A stretch of DNA of 64,000 nt from Ruminococcus sp. UBA4240. GTDB lineage: Bacteria > Bacillota > Clostridia > Oscillospirales > Ruminococcaceae. The DNA lies in assembly GCA_002395525.1 (NCBI GenBank), contig DGXE01000070.1, positions 1 through 64,000 on the forward strand, read 5' to 3'. Positions 49,112-58,178 of the stretch are shown here, one piece after another. A model generated the notes under the pieces. The model had not been told where the DNA came from. It saw only the letters and a list, made by a program, of their open reading frames with translations, and ran no database searches. The translations under genes were made by a program, and so were the position numbers. How positions within the stretch are numbered: the first letter of the stretch is position 1; every line of letters begins with the position of its first letter.

Positions 49112-52100
49112 ATGAATTACAAAAAGCTGTTCTGTGACGGATGGGAATTCTCCGAGAATCCGCTGGACACAGAGTATGAACAGGCAAAAGGCTGGCACAG
49201 CGTGGATATTCCCCACGACTGGATGATAGGCCATGTAAAGGATCTTTACAAGAATTCCACGGGCTGGTACAGAAAGCATTTCAGCACGGACAAGGCCGAG
49301 GGTATGCGCACACTGCTGTGCTTTGGCGGTGTCTACATGGACAGCACCGTCTATGTAAACGGCAGGGAAGCCATTGAATGGAAGTACGGCTATACCCCCT
49401 TCTGCACCGATATAACGGATCTCCTTGAAAAAGGGGACAACCTCATTGCGGTAAGGGTCAACTACCACTGCCCCAATACCCGCTGGTACTCGGGAGCGGG
49501 GATATTCCGTGATGTGTACATAATAAGCTACCCCGACGTACACATACTCAATGACGGCATATATGTAACCGCTGATGCAGACGGCAATGTCACCGCAAGG
49601 GTGGAATGTGAGCGCCCCGAGGGAACAGGTGTTGCGGGATACACCCTTGAATATGCAATAGAAAAGGACGGAAAGGTCATTTGCAGCGCAAGATCAGAAA
49701 TGACTGCCGCAGACATTTCCCGCATTGATGAGAGCCTGCGCAGAGATGGCTGTGTATACTCCGTAAATACCATCAACATGAAGATAGACGACCCTGCCAT
49801 ATGGGATATTGATGACCCGCAGCTCTACACCTTCAAGGTCTGCCTCAAAAAGGACGGAAACACCATACACGCTGACAGCACCGCCTTCGGTGTGCGCAGC
49901 ATGGTATTCGATACGGACAAAGGATTTTTACTCAACGGGCGGCACGTAAAGCTGTACGGTGTCTGTGAGCACCACGACAACGGTGCTCTTGGTGCGGCGT
50001 TCAACAAGGCTGCTTTCAGGAGAAAGCTCAAAAAGCTGCGTGAAATGGGTGTGAATGCACTTCGCACCTCCCACAATCCCCCGGACACAGGGGTTCTGGA
50101 GCTGTGCGATGAGATGGGCTTTGTAGTCATCTGCGAAGGCTTTGATATGTGGGAATCCAGCAAGACCGACTATGACTACGGCCGCTTCTTCAAGGAATGG
50201 GTGCCCAAGGACGTGGCAGCATGGATAAGGCGTGACCGCAATCACCCCTGTATCGCCGCATGGAGCATAGGCAACGAGATATACGACACCCACGCCTCCG
50301 ACCACGGTCAGGAGATAGCCTCCCGCCTGCAGGGGCTGGTGCTCTCCCACGACAGCAGCAGATACATCACCATAGGCTCCAACTATATGCAGTGGGAGGG
50401 GGCGCAGCGCTGCGCTCAGATAGTGCGGCTTGCGGGCTACAACTATGCCGAAAGGCTCTATGAGGAGCACCACAAAGCACATCCCGACTGGTTCATCTAC
50501 GGCTCGGAGACAGCCTCCACCCTGCAGTCCAGGGGCATATACCACTTCCCTCTGTCCCAGAAGGTGCTTGCCGACGACGACAAGCAGTGTTCCGGCCTTG
50601 GCAACTGCACCACCGGCTGGGGCGCTGTAAACAGCGAATACAACATCACTCAGGACAGGGATGCCAAGTTCTCCGCAGGGCAGTTCATTTGGACGGGCTT
50701 TGACTACATCGGGGAGCCCACCCCCTACGACACCAAGAACAGCTACTTCGGCCAGATAGACACCGCAGGCTTCCCCAAGGACACATTCTACATCTACAAG
50801 GGGGAGTGGACCTCATACAAGGACAGCCCCTTCGTACACATATTCCCCTACTGGGACTTCACCGAAGGGCAGGACGTTGATGTTCGTGTGGCATCAAATG
50901 CCCCTAAGGTAGCTCTCTTCCGTGACGGCAACCTTATTGCAGAAAAGGAGATAGACCACGAGAACGGCCATGAGCTGACCCTTGATGCCTCCCTCAAATA
51001 CACCAGAGGCGAGCTTTGCGCCGTAGCCTATGACGAAAACGGGAATGAGATCGCCCGTGACACCGTCCGCTCCTTTGAGGACGGGGCAAGGATAGTCATA
51101 GTGCCTGAGACCGACACCTTGAAGGCGGACGGCCGTGATCTAATCTATGTTGATATATCCACAGCCGACAGGAACGGCGTATTCGTCGCCAATGCACGCA
51201 GCAGGATGAATGTGGAGGTAACGGGGGCAGGCCGCCTTGTAGGGCTTGACAACGGCGACTCCACCGACTTTGAGGAATACAAGGCCACATCAAGAAGGCT
51301 CTTCTCCGGCAGGCTCGTGGCTATCATCGCCGCAAAGGGCGAGCCGGGGGACATACACGTAAAGGTCACATCACCGGGGCTGCCCGATGCGCAGGTGACC
51401 CTTGAAGCCCTCCCCGCAGAGGTTCCCGAGGGGATAAGCTTCAATGAGGAAAACGCCCCTGCTGCCGCAGATGTGCCAGACCCTGCAAATGACATACCCC
51501 TGAGGAAGATCGCCTTCTATGCCCCCGTGCGCAAGTTCACATCCGACAACACGGACATGGACATTGATGTGATGCTCTATCCTGCCGACACCACCTGCAG
51601 GGACATTGAATACCGCATCACAACAGCACTGGGCATACCCTCCAACTTAGCGGAGATCACAGCCAGCGACGACAGCCGTGTAAAGATACACTGCCGGGGG
51701 GACGGGGAATTCTATCTCAGGGCAATGTCGAAAAACGGCACAGACGGCGTTGTGTACCCCATCATCTCCGCACTGAAATTCACAGCCGAGGGCGTGGGCA
51801 ATGCCACTCTTGATCCCTACAGCTTTGTAACGGGCGGTGTGTACACCATAGGCGCAAATGCCAGAAACGGCATTGAGCACGGTGCCGCCTTTGACAATGA
51901 GGACAGCTGGTTCGGCTTTGAGAACGTGGACTTTGGCAGCATAGGCTCGGATACGGTGACTATGCCCATATACGCCAACAAGACCACACCTGTCACACTC
52001 AAAATATACGACGGCACCCCCGAGGAGGGGGAGCTCATAGGCGACTTCGTATATCACAAGCCCCCCATATGGCTCACCTATCAGGAGGAGACCTTCAAGC

Positions 52101-52552
52101 TCACAAAGAAGCTGACAGGCCTGCACACCATCACCATGCGCTCAGGGGACGGCTATGCCATCAAGGGCTTCACCTTTGAAAAGCCCGTAAAGGAGACGGC
52201 AGTCATAAACGCAGCAAATGCGGACAAGATATACGGGGACAAGTTCACCCGGGGCACAGACGAGGTAACAGGCATAGGCAACAACGTTGTGCTGGAATTC
52301 GGAGAGTTCGACTTCACAGCGCACAAGCCTTCGGCGGTATACATCACAGGCAAGTCCGCCCTGCCCCTGAACAGTATACATCTTGTGGCAAAGGGTGAAA
52401 CCGAGAAACGCATACTCTGCGAATTCCAGGGGGCTGATGAGTACACCGAAAGGCGCATTGAGATAAGCGGCCTTGAGGGCATATGCAACATATCCTTTAC
52501 ATTCCTCCCCGGCTCTGATTTCGATTTTAAGTCCTTCAGATTCGGTGAGTGA
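49112..52552 (+). CDS. large cytoplasmic GH2 glycosidase (beta-galactosidase type)
   Basis: 1146 aa, no signal peptide. Domains: GH2 sugar-binding jelly roll (1-150), Ig-like (155-275), TIM barrel (280-590) with acid/base Glu389 in AAWSIGNEI and nucleophile Glu466 in YGSETAST. Then follow a DUF4982-like domain (HIFPYWDFTEGQDVDVRVAS), a further Ig-like domain (about 660-780), and two C-terminal beta-rich modules with FGFENVDFGSIGSDTVTMPI, like carbohydrate-binding domains. By domain order it is a beta-galactosidase/glucuronidase-type enzyme, probably acting on imported oligosaccharides. The start at 49112 has only a weak GGGGTGA site 9 bases upstream. Confidence 0.9.
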   Translation: MNYKKLFCDGWEFSENPLDTEYEQAKGWHSVDIPHDWMIGHVKDLYKNSTGWYRKHFSTDKAEGMRTLLCFGGVYMDSTVYVNGREAIEWKYGYTPFCTDITDLLEKGDNLIAVRVNYHCPNTRWYSGAGIFRDVYIISYPDVHILNDGIYVTADADGNVTARVECERPEGTGVAGYTLEYAIEKDGKVICSARSEMTAADISRIDESLRRDGCVYSVNTINMKIDDPAIWDIDDPQLYTFKVCLKKDGNTIHADSTAFGVRSMVFDTDKGFLLNGRHVKLYGVCEHHDNGALGAAFNKAAFRRKLKKLREMGVNALRTSHNPPDTGVLELCDEMGFVVICEGFDMWESSKTDYDYGRFFKEWVPKDVAAWIRRDRNHPCIAAWSIGNEIYDTHASDHGQEIASRLQGLVLSHDSSRYITIGSNYMQWEGAQRCAQIVRLAGYNYAERLYEEHHKAHPDWFIYGSETASTLQSRGIYHFPLSQKVLADDDKQCSGLGNCTTGWGAVNSEYNITQDRDAKFSAGQFIWTGFDYIGEPTPYDTKNSYFGQIDTAGFPKDTFYIYKGEWTSYKDSPFVHIFPYWDFTEGQDVDVRVASNAPKVALFRDGNLIAEKEIDHENGHELTLDASLKYTRGELCAVAYDENGNEIARDTVRSFEDGARIVIVPETDTLKADGRDLIYVDISTADRNGVFVANARSRMNVEVTGAGRLVGLDNGDSTDFEEYKATSRRLFSGRLVAIIAAKGEPGDIHVKVTSPGLPDAQVTLEALPAEVPEGISFNEENAPAAADVPDPANDIPLRKIAFYAPVRKFTSDNTDMDIDVMLYPADTTCRDIEYRITTALGIPSNLAEITASDDSRVKIHCRGDGEFYLRAMSKNGTDGVVYPIISALKFTAEGVGNATLDPYSFVTGGVYTIGANARNGIEHGAAFDNEDSWFGFENVDFGSIGSDTVTMPIYANKTTPVTLKIYDGTPEEGELIGDFVYHKPPIWLTYQEETFKLTKKLTGLHTITMRSGDGYAIKGFTFEKPVKETAVINAANADKIYGDKFTRGTDEVTGIGNNVVLEFGEFDFTAHKPSAVYITGKSALPLNSIHLVAKGETEKRILCEFQGADEYTERRIEISGLEGICNISFTFLPGSDFDFKSFRFGE

Positions 52553-52601
52553 GTGTCAGCATAAACGGTTTAAGGAAGCCCCTCGGGGGCAGGAGGAAAG
52601 T

Positions 52602-53303
52602 ATGGAAGATTTTTACCCCACCAAAAGGGAAAGCTGGTTCATCAACGACAGGGGCATCTACATCGTAGGTGCGAACAATCAGACCACTCTGATTCCCTGG
52701 TCCGACATTGCCAAGTTCAATGTGGAGAAGTCATTTCTCACAGGGCGTAGCGCCATGATCCTCAGAAAGAGCGATATGCCCGTACCCATCTCATTCACAA
52801 AGGCGGATGATCCGGGCATCGACAAGGCCAGCGGCATAATCCGTGACGAGGTGGAGTCCTATTACAAGGAACACGGCGCCCTCTACATGATGGCAGACCA
52901 CAAGGGCACCATCATGGCGGTGTATGACGACTATGTGGAGATATCCACCGCCTACAGCGACGCAAGTGCAGGCAGCTCCAACAAGATAAACTACTCCCAG
53001 ATAACATCCGTGGTATTCAAGGAGGCTGACAGCTCCCACACAGGCTCCCTGCGCATAGTATACCCCGGGGGCACCGATGCGGACAGCTCCATTATAGTGC
53101 GCCTTGACAACCAGGTGACCGCAGGGAAGATCGCCGACCACATCGAAAAGCGCCGCAATGAGGCACAGTCCCCCGCTGCCTCACAGACTGCCGCAGCCGG
53201 TGACATCCCCGAGCAGATAAAGAAATTCAAGGAGCTCCTTGACATGGGCGCCATCACACAGGAAGAATTCGACGCAAAGAAGAAGCAGCTGTTAGGGCTG
53301 TAA
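52602..53303 (+). CDS. SHOCT-domain protein
   Basis: 233 aa. The ATG at 52602 follows AGGAGG; an in-frame upstream extension overlaps the GH2 gene and is rejected. The C-terminal 35 residues (PEQIKKFKELLDMGAITQEE, then FDAKKKQLLGL) are a SHOCT oligomerisation motif. The N-terminal 190 residues contain two similar beta-rich halves (RGIYIVGANNQTTLIPWSDI and KGTIMAVYDDYVEIS), recalling PH-like bacterial domains. Its role is unknown. It lies 49 bp after the GH2 gene and may be co-transcribed. Confidence 0.8.
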   Translation: MEDFYPTKRESWFINDRGIYIVGANNQTTLIPWSDIAKFNVEKSFLTGRSAMILRKSDMPVPISFTKADDPGIDKASGIIRDEVESYYKEHGALYMMADHKGTIMAVYDDYVEISTAYSDASAGSSNKINYSQITSVVFKEADSSHTGSLRIVYPGGTDADSSIIVRLDNQVTAGKIADHIEKRRNEAQSPAASQTAAAGDIPEQIKKFKELLDMGAITQEEFDAKKKQLLGL

Positions 53304-53460
53304 CAGCCGAAGCTCGTCAACGTTCTGTCTGCGTCTTATAGTAAACCAACACTGATGTTTCTTTGTTTGTATATGCTATACTGTTTTGCGAACGCAAAAT
53401 GGGAATGCGCATATCAATCATCTTCGACCGGCAGATGATCTCGTCATCGAGTATACCGAA

Positions 53461-53523
53461 AATGGCCGCACAGTAAGACAACGTATGATCGCTGTTTTAT
53501 GTGCGGCTGTTTTTGAAAGATAC
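53461..53523 (+). repeat. direct repeat with terminator-like hairpin, left copy
   Basis: 63 bp repeated at 54255-54317 with two mismatches. Each copy folds into CCGCACA ... TGTGCGG with TAAGACA/TGTTTTA inside, followed by CTGTTTTTG, so each can act as a terminator. The two copies bracket the second hicAB module. Upstream, 53,304-53,460 shows only a short frame reading into the repeat and no gene. Confidence 0.85.
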
Positions 53524-53562
53524 TGTTTTTGGCAGACTTTTACAGCCCGTTGAATTTTGAAA

Positions 53563-53596
53563 AAGCCTTGACACAGGCTTAGAGAAGATGTATAAT
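53563..53596 (+). promoter_or_regulatory. promoter of the second hicAB module
   Basis: TTGACA (53568-53573), 17 bp, TATAAT (53591-53596). An inverted repeat AAGCCT/AGGCTT (53563-53568 and 53575-53580) surrounds the -35 box and may be the HicB operator; it differs from the operator at 39.2 kb. Confidence 0.75.
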
Positions 53597-53622
53597 GTAT
53601 ATCAGCGGGGGGGCAGGCAAAC

Positions 53623-53880
53623 ATGAGCAAAAGAGAAAAGCTTATAGCAAGACTGCTGTCGAATCCCAAAGACTTTTCTTTTGAAGAAGCTGAAGCTCTG
53701 CTCAATCTCCTTTCATTTGAAAGGTCAGACAAGGGTAAGACAAGCGGCTCAAGAATCATGTTTGTAAATCGTGAGAATAATATAAAGATTTTGCTGCACA
53801 AACCCCATCCTCGGAAAGAACTGCTCGATTATCAGGTCAAGCAATTAGCAGAAACTTTGAAACAAGGAGGGCTTATTTAA
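53623..53880 (+). CDS. hicA: HicA-family toxin, longer variant
   Basis: 85 aa. The order FSFEEAEALLNLLSFERSDK, then GKTSGSRIMFVNRENNIKIL, LHKPHP and DYQVKQLAETLKQGGLI is the HicA fold of the group that carries GSR...H instead of GSHH. ATG at 53623 after a G-rich site. The gene stops exactly one base before the hicB start. AT-rich relative to the flanking genes. Confidence 0.9.
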   Translation: MSKREKLIARLLSNPKDFSFEEAEALLNLLSFERSDKGKTSGSRIMFVNRENNIKILLHKPHPRKELLDYQVKQLAETLKQGGLI

Positions 53881-54219
53881 ATGAACAATACAATGAAATA
53901 CAAAGGCTATATAGGCAGTGTTGAATTTTCAGAAAACGATTGTATTTTCTTCGGAAAAGTGCAAGGTATAAGCTCTCTCATCTCCTATGAGGGCTCAAAT
54001 GCAAACGAACTGGTGGCGGATTTTCATGAAGCAGTCGATGAATACATAGCTCTTTGCCAGGCGGAAAATGAAGTGCCTGAGCTTTCGTATGGCGGTACAG
54101 TCAATGTTTTTTTGAATGCGGACTTAGAAAGCAGGATCTCTGATTACGCAGTAAACCGGCATATCAGTGTAGATTCCTTTATTGTCGGTGCTATCAATGA
54201 AAAGCTTGCATCTGTCTGA
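53881..54219 (+). CDS. hicB: HicB-family antitoxin
   Basis: 112 aa. YKGYIGSVEFSENDCIFFGK, then VQGISSLISYEGSNANELVA and DFHEAVDEYIALCQ is the HicB fold; the C-terminus (LESRISDYAVNRHISVDSFI) is a ribbon-helix-helix-type DNA-binding segment. AAGGAGG lies at the end of hicA, so the pair is translationally coupled. The module is enclosed by direct repeats, which suggests insertion as a unit. Confidence 0.93.
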   Translation: MNNTMKYKGYIGSVEFSENDCIFFGKVQGISSLISYEGSNANELVADFHEAVDEYIALCQAENEVPELSYGGTVNVFLNADLESRISDYAVNRHISVDSFIVGAINEKLASV

Positions 54220-54254
54220 AGTACAAGCGGCTGTAAAAAAACGAGAATAATGGA

Positions 54255-54317
54255 AATGACCGCACAGTAAAACAACGTATGATCGCTGTTTTATGTGCGG
54301 CTGTTTTTGAAAGATAC
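54255..54317 (+). repeat. direct repeat with terminator-like hairpin, right copy
   Basis: Second copy of the 63-bp repeat at 53461-53523, two mismatches. The similarity fades after GAAAGATAC, but TTACAGCCC recurs in both tails. Confidence 0.85.
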
Positions 54318-54400
54318 AGTGTTTTTTGTGGGGAGCGTTACAGCCCCTGTACTTCTAAGATACTTGCTTACACACCTGCTCTATGTAAAAAGGAGTAACT

Positions 54401-56563
54401 ATGTCCGAATATCTGAATACGGAAAAGGCGAAAGAGCGCCTTGCCGAAATACGAAATGAACTGCCCCGTATAACCGACCCTTTCAGGCGGTTTGAGCTTA
54501 TAAGGCAGGCAAATGAGATCGCAGAACAGCACGGCTTTGATGCTGTACCCTATGACTTTGAGGCAGACAGCGGCAATACGGATGAAGGTCGTATAAATGC
54601 CCTGTATGCCGTGGTGGAGGAGCTTTCCTACCGCTACTACGTCCTTGATGACCCATATGTTGAGGACATGGAATATGACAGGCTGCTGCACCTGCTCATG
54701 GATATGGAGGCTGAATTCCCCGCCCTTGCAAGGGATGATTCCCCCACAAAGCGGGTGGGGGGCTTCAGGATGAATACCTTTGCCCCTGTGGAGCACACGG
54801 TGCAGATGGGCTCCCTGCAGGATGTGTTCTCCCATGAGGAGGTAAGGGAGTTTACAGACAGGGTGACAGGGGATCTGGCAAAGGAGGGCGAAAAACCCTC
54901 CTTCACTGTGGAGCCCAAGATCGATGGGCTTTCTGTGTCCCTTGAATATGAGAACGGCGTGCTGGTAAGAGGCTCTACCCGTGGGGACGGCTTTACCGGC
55001 GAGGATGTGACCGCAAATCTGCGCACCATCCCCGGCATCCCCCTGACCCTGCCGGAGAATATCCCCCTGCTGGAGGTGCGGGGAGAGGTGTACATGGGGC
55101 GTGAGGTCTTTGCCGCACTCAATGCGGAGCTGGAGCTCACGGGGGGGAAGCTGTTCAAGAACCCCCGCAATGCGGCGGCAGGCTCTCTCAGGCAGAAGGA
55201 TCCCAGGATCACCCGCAAACGCCGCCTTGACATCATCATCTTCAATATACAGCGCATAGAGGGGAAGGATTTTGCCACCCACCGTAAGACACTTGCCTTT
55301 CTGCGGGACATGGGCTTTAATGTGGTGCCCGACTCCCCAGCTGACAGCACAGATGCCATTGATTCCCTCATAGAGGAGATAGGCGGCAGCAGAGGGACAT
55401 ACCCTTACGACATAGACGGAGCTGTGGTAAAGGTAAACGACCTTTCACAGCGCACCTTGCTGGGCTCCACGGCAAAGGTGCCCAAGTGGGCTGTGGCGTA
55501 CAAGTATCCCCCGGAGGAAAAACAGACTACCTTGCTGAGGATAGAGGCAAATGTGGGCAGGACGGGTGTCATCACACCTGTGGCAGTATTTGAGCCTATC
55601 CAGCTTGCAGGCACCACCGTATCAAGGGCAGTGCTCCACAACCAGGACTTTATTGATGAGCGTGACATCCGCATAGGAGATACCATCCTTGTGCGCAAGG
55701 CGGGTGAGATAATCCCGGAGGTGCTCAAAAGCATATCCCATGCCGAAAACAGTGTAAAGTTCACCCTCCCTGCTGAGTGCCCCGTATGCGGCAGCAGGAC
55801 CGTCCGTCTTGCGGATGAAGCTGCTGTGCGGTGCCTTAACGCCGAATGTCCTGCCCAGCAGCTGCGCAGGCTCATTCACTTTGCCTCAAAGGATGCCATG
55901 GATATCGAGGGCTGCGGCCCTGCCGTGGCAGAGTCCCTCATAGACAGCGGGCTTGTGTCCGATGTAGCGGATCTCTACTCTCTTACCGCCGAAAAGGTAA
56001 CAGGTGTGGGTAAGCTGCGTGAAAAGGGCGCTGCCAATCTGGTGAATGCCATAGAGCATTCCAAGGGTGCAGGCCTTGACAGGGTAATATACGCCCTTGG
56101 GATACAGGGCATAGGCAGCAGCCTTGCAAAGCTCCTTGCGGACAGGTTCCGCAATATGGATGCACTGCTTTCGGCAACGGAGTCAGAGCTTATCGCCATA
56201 GACGGCTTCGGGGAGAATCTGTGCTCCTCGGTGCTCTCCACCCTGGAGGAGCCCCACACAAGGGAGCTTATTGACAAGCTGAAAGTCGCAGGAGTGGTCA
56301 TGGAGCAGGCTGCCCCCGCTAACGGCAGCGACCTCTTTGCGGGCAAGACCTTTGTACTCACAGGCACTCTGCCCACACTCAAGCGCTCAGAAGCTTCAAA
56401 GCTCATCACCGACAACGGCGGGAAGGTATCAGGCTCCGTATCGAAGAAGACGGACTACGTTGTGGCAGGCGAGGAAGCAGGCAGCAAGCTTGTCAAGGCA
56501 CAGGAGCTGGGCATCACCATAATATCCGAGGAGGAACTTCTGAGATTAATTATGCATTTTTAA
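54401..56563 (+). CDS. ligA: NAD-dependent DNA ligase with N-terminal extension
   Basis: 720 aa. The adenylation motif is VEPKIDGLSVSLEY with Lys173; then OB-fold, the Cys4 zinc finger (CPVCGS ... CLNAECPAQ), the helix-hairpin-helix region, and a C-terminal BRCT domain (LFAGKTFVLTGTLPTLKRSE). It seals nicks in replication and repair. In most LigA the lysine is near residue 115; here about 55 extra residues (MSEYLNTEKAKERLAEIRNE onwards) precede the normal start region, and no Met offers a shorter start. GGAG is close upstream of the ATG. Confidence 0.96.
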   Translation: MSEYLNTEKAKERLAEIRNELPRITDPFRRFELIRQANEIAEQHGFDAVPYDFEADSGNTDEGRINALYAVVEELSYRYYVLDDPYVEDMEYDRLLHLLMDMEAEFPALARDDSPTKRVGGFRMNTFAPVEHTVQMGSLQDVFSHEEVREFTDRVTGDLAKEGEKPSFTVEPKIDGLSVSLEYENGVLVRGSTRGDGFTGEDVTANLRTIPGIPLTLPENIPLLEVRGEVYMGREVFAALNAELELTGGKLFKNPRNAAAGSLRQKDPRITRKRRLDIIIFNIQRIEGKDFATHRKTLAFLRDMGFNVVPDSPADSTDAIDSLIEEIGGSRGTYPYDIDGAVVKVNDLSQRTLLGSTAKVPKWAVAYKYPPEEKQTTLLRIEANVGRTGVITPVAVFEPIQLAGTTVSRAVLHNQDFIDERDIRIGDTILVRKAGEIIPEVLKSISHAENSVKFTLPAECPVCGSRTVRLADEAAVRCLNAECPAQQLRRLIHFASKDAMDIEGCGPAVAESLIDSGLVSDVADLYSLTAEKVTGVGKLREKGAANLVNAIEHSKGAGLDRVIYALGIQGIGSSLAKLLADRFRNMDALLSATESELIAIDGFGENLCSSVLSTLEEPHTRELIDKLKVAGVVMEQAAPANGSDLFAGKTFVLTGTLPTLKRSEASKLITDNGGKVSGSVSKKTDYVVAGEEAGSKLVKAQELGITIISEEELLRLIMHF

Positions 56564-56566
56564 GCT

Positions 56567-57991
56567 ATGAAGATAAAGAACATAACAGGTATCATATTGT
56601 CTGCCCTTACTCTTGCAGCCTGTGCCTCGCAGGAGAACCGGCAGGAGAATGAGCTGAGGGTGATAACCACCCCCGGCACAGCTGCATTAACGGAAGTGAC
56701 CGATGTCAGCCCCGAAGCGGAGACTGCAAAGATCGCCGAAACTGACTCACCGGAAACGGTCATCACCTCCGCCGCACCGACTACTGCCGCCACTGAGGCT
56801 GCGTCTGTCACCACAGCCGAAACCTCCCGGACTGCCCCGTCAGAAACAACGGTGACGGAAGCTGTCACATCCGCTGTCACCACTGCCTCGGCAGCACCGC
56901 TCCCCTCACCGCCCGCCGCCTATGACATACAGGCAGAGGTCTATGACAAGCTGTATCTTTCACAGCTGATACCAAAAGGGGCACGGCTTGAAGGGAAGGA
57001 TGCCCCTGTGGACACATCCGAGGTCGGGAATTATCGGGTGGCGGTCTCCTACACCCTTGACGGCATTCTGCGCAAGGAGGATATATACTTTTCCGTGGCG
57101 GACACCACCCCCCCGGTGCTCCTCAACGCCCCCGGAAGTGTGGAGATAAAGATAGGCAGTGAATTTTCACTCACGGATCACGTGGGGGCAGGGGATATGT
57201 ACGACGATGACATAACCCTTACCTATACAGGCTCTGTGGACACAGGCACCCCCGGCTCATATCCCATAACCGTCACCGCCTCAGACAGCTCCGGGAACAC
57301 CACCCATTTCAGCATGACCGTTAATGTGGTGGATGAGCTGAAGCCCTATGTGCCCCCCACAGGCTTTATCCCTTTTGAGGATATTATCAGGGACTATTCC
57401 TCCATGGGCAGCATCGGCATAGATGTGTCCAAATGGCAGGGGGACGTGAACTTTGAAAGGGTAAAGGCAGCAGGGTGCGAGTTTGTGTTCATCCGTCTTG
57501 GCATAGATGTGGGGGAGATAACCATTGACCCCTATTTTGAGGCGAACATCAGAAATGCAAAGGCAGCCGGGCTTAAGGTCGGGGTGTACTTCTATTCCGA
57601 TGCCAACACCCCTGAGCGAATATCCAAAGAGACCGCATGGATAGCGGACACCCTGTCCCCCTACAGCCTTGATCTGCCTGTGGCATACGACTGGGAGAAT
57701 TTTTCCAATTATCAGCAGTACCACATGAGCATCAGACACGCAAATGACCTCTATCTCCTCTTTGACGAGCAGATGCGCTCCTACGGCCATGACACCATGC
57801 TCTACTCCAGCAAGAACTTTCTGGAGAACTTCTGGGATACACAGCGTGTGCCCTCCGAAAAGATATGGCTTGCCCATTACACCTCAAAGACCACCTACAA
57901 CGGCGGATACAGAATGTGGCAGATGTGCTCCGACGGCAATATCGACGGCATTGACGGATACGTTGACGTGGACATAATAATGGGAACGTGA
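56567..57991 (+). CDS. GH25 lysozyme-like lipoprotein
   Basis: 474 aa. Lipoprotein signal ending in LAAC (residues 1-19), a long Thr/Ala/Glu-rich spacer (about 40-120), a beta-rich domain (about 120-275, one Ig-like unit with PVLLNAPGSVEIKIGSEFSL), and a C-terminal GH25 domain (from 284: GIDVSKWQGDVNFERVKAAG; Asp286, and DWE at 375-377). It should cleave the muramic acid bond of peptidoglycan while tethered to the membrane, a remodelling or lytic role. It follows ligA by 3 bp, probably the same transcript. No clear ribosome-binding site except GAGGAG further back. Confidence 0.92.
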   Translation: MKIKNITGIILSALTLAACASQENRQENELRVITTPGTAALTEVTDVSPEAETAKIAETDSPETVITSAAPTTAATEAASVTTAETSRTAPSETTVTEAVTSAVTTASAAPLPSPPAAYDIQAEVYDKLYLSQLIPKGARLEGKDAPVDTSEVGNYRVAVSYTLDGILRKEDIYFSVADTTPPVLLNAPGSVEIKIGSEFSLTDHVGAGDMYDDDITLTYTGSVDTGTPGSYPITVTASDSSGNTTHFSMTVNVVDELKPYVPPTGFIPFEDIIRDYSSMGSIGIDVSKWQGDVNFERVKAAGCEFVFIRLGIDVGEITIDPYFEANIRNAKAAGLKVGVYFYSDANTPERISKETAWIADTLSPYSLDLPVAYDWENFSNYQQYHMSIRHANDLYLLFDEQMRSYGHDTMLYSSKNFLENFWDTQRVPSEKIWLAHYTSKTTYNGGYRMWQMCSDGNIDGIDGYVDVDIIMGT

Positions 57992-58113
57992 CCCTTGCGG
58001 CGCTTACCATTATGATCGCTGAATCCCGGCCCGGTGAAAATGAAGATGATGTCATCATGTTGTATTAAATTGATCTCCGCCTTTTATCCCAATGCTCTGA
58101 CACGTAAAACACC

Positions 58114-58153
58114 AAGCTCCTGCAAGTCGCATTACCGCAGCTTGCAGGAGCTT
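58114..58153. terminator. terminator between the GH25 gene and dapL
   Basis: AAGCTCCTGCAAG (58114-58126) pairs perfectly with CTTGCAGGAGCTT (58141-58153). Flanking A- and T-rich bases allow use on both strands, and the two genes converge here. Confidence 0.8.
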
Positions 58154-58178
58154 CTTATTGTGCCTATAATGAAGGTGT

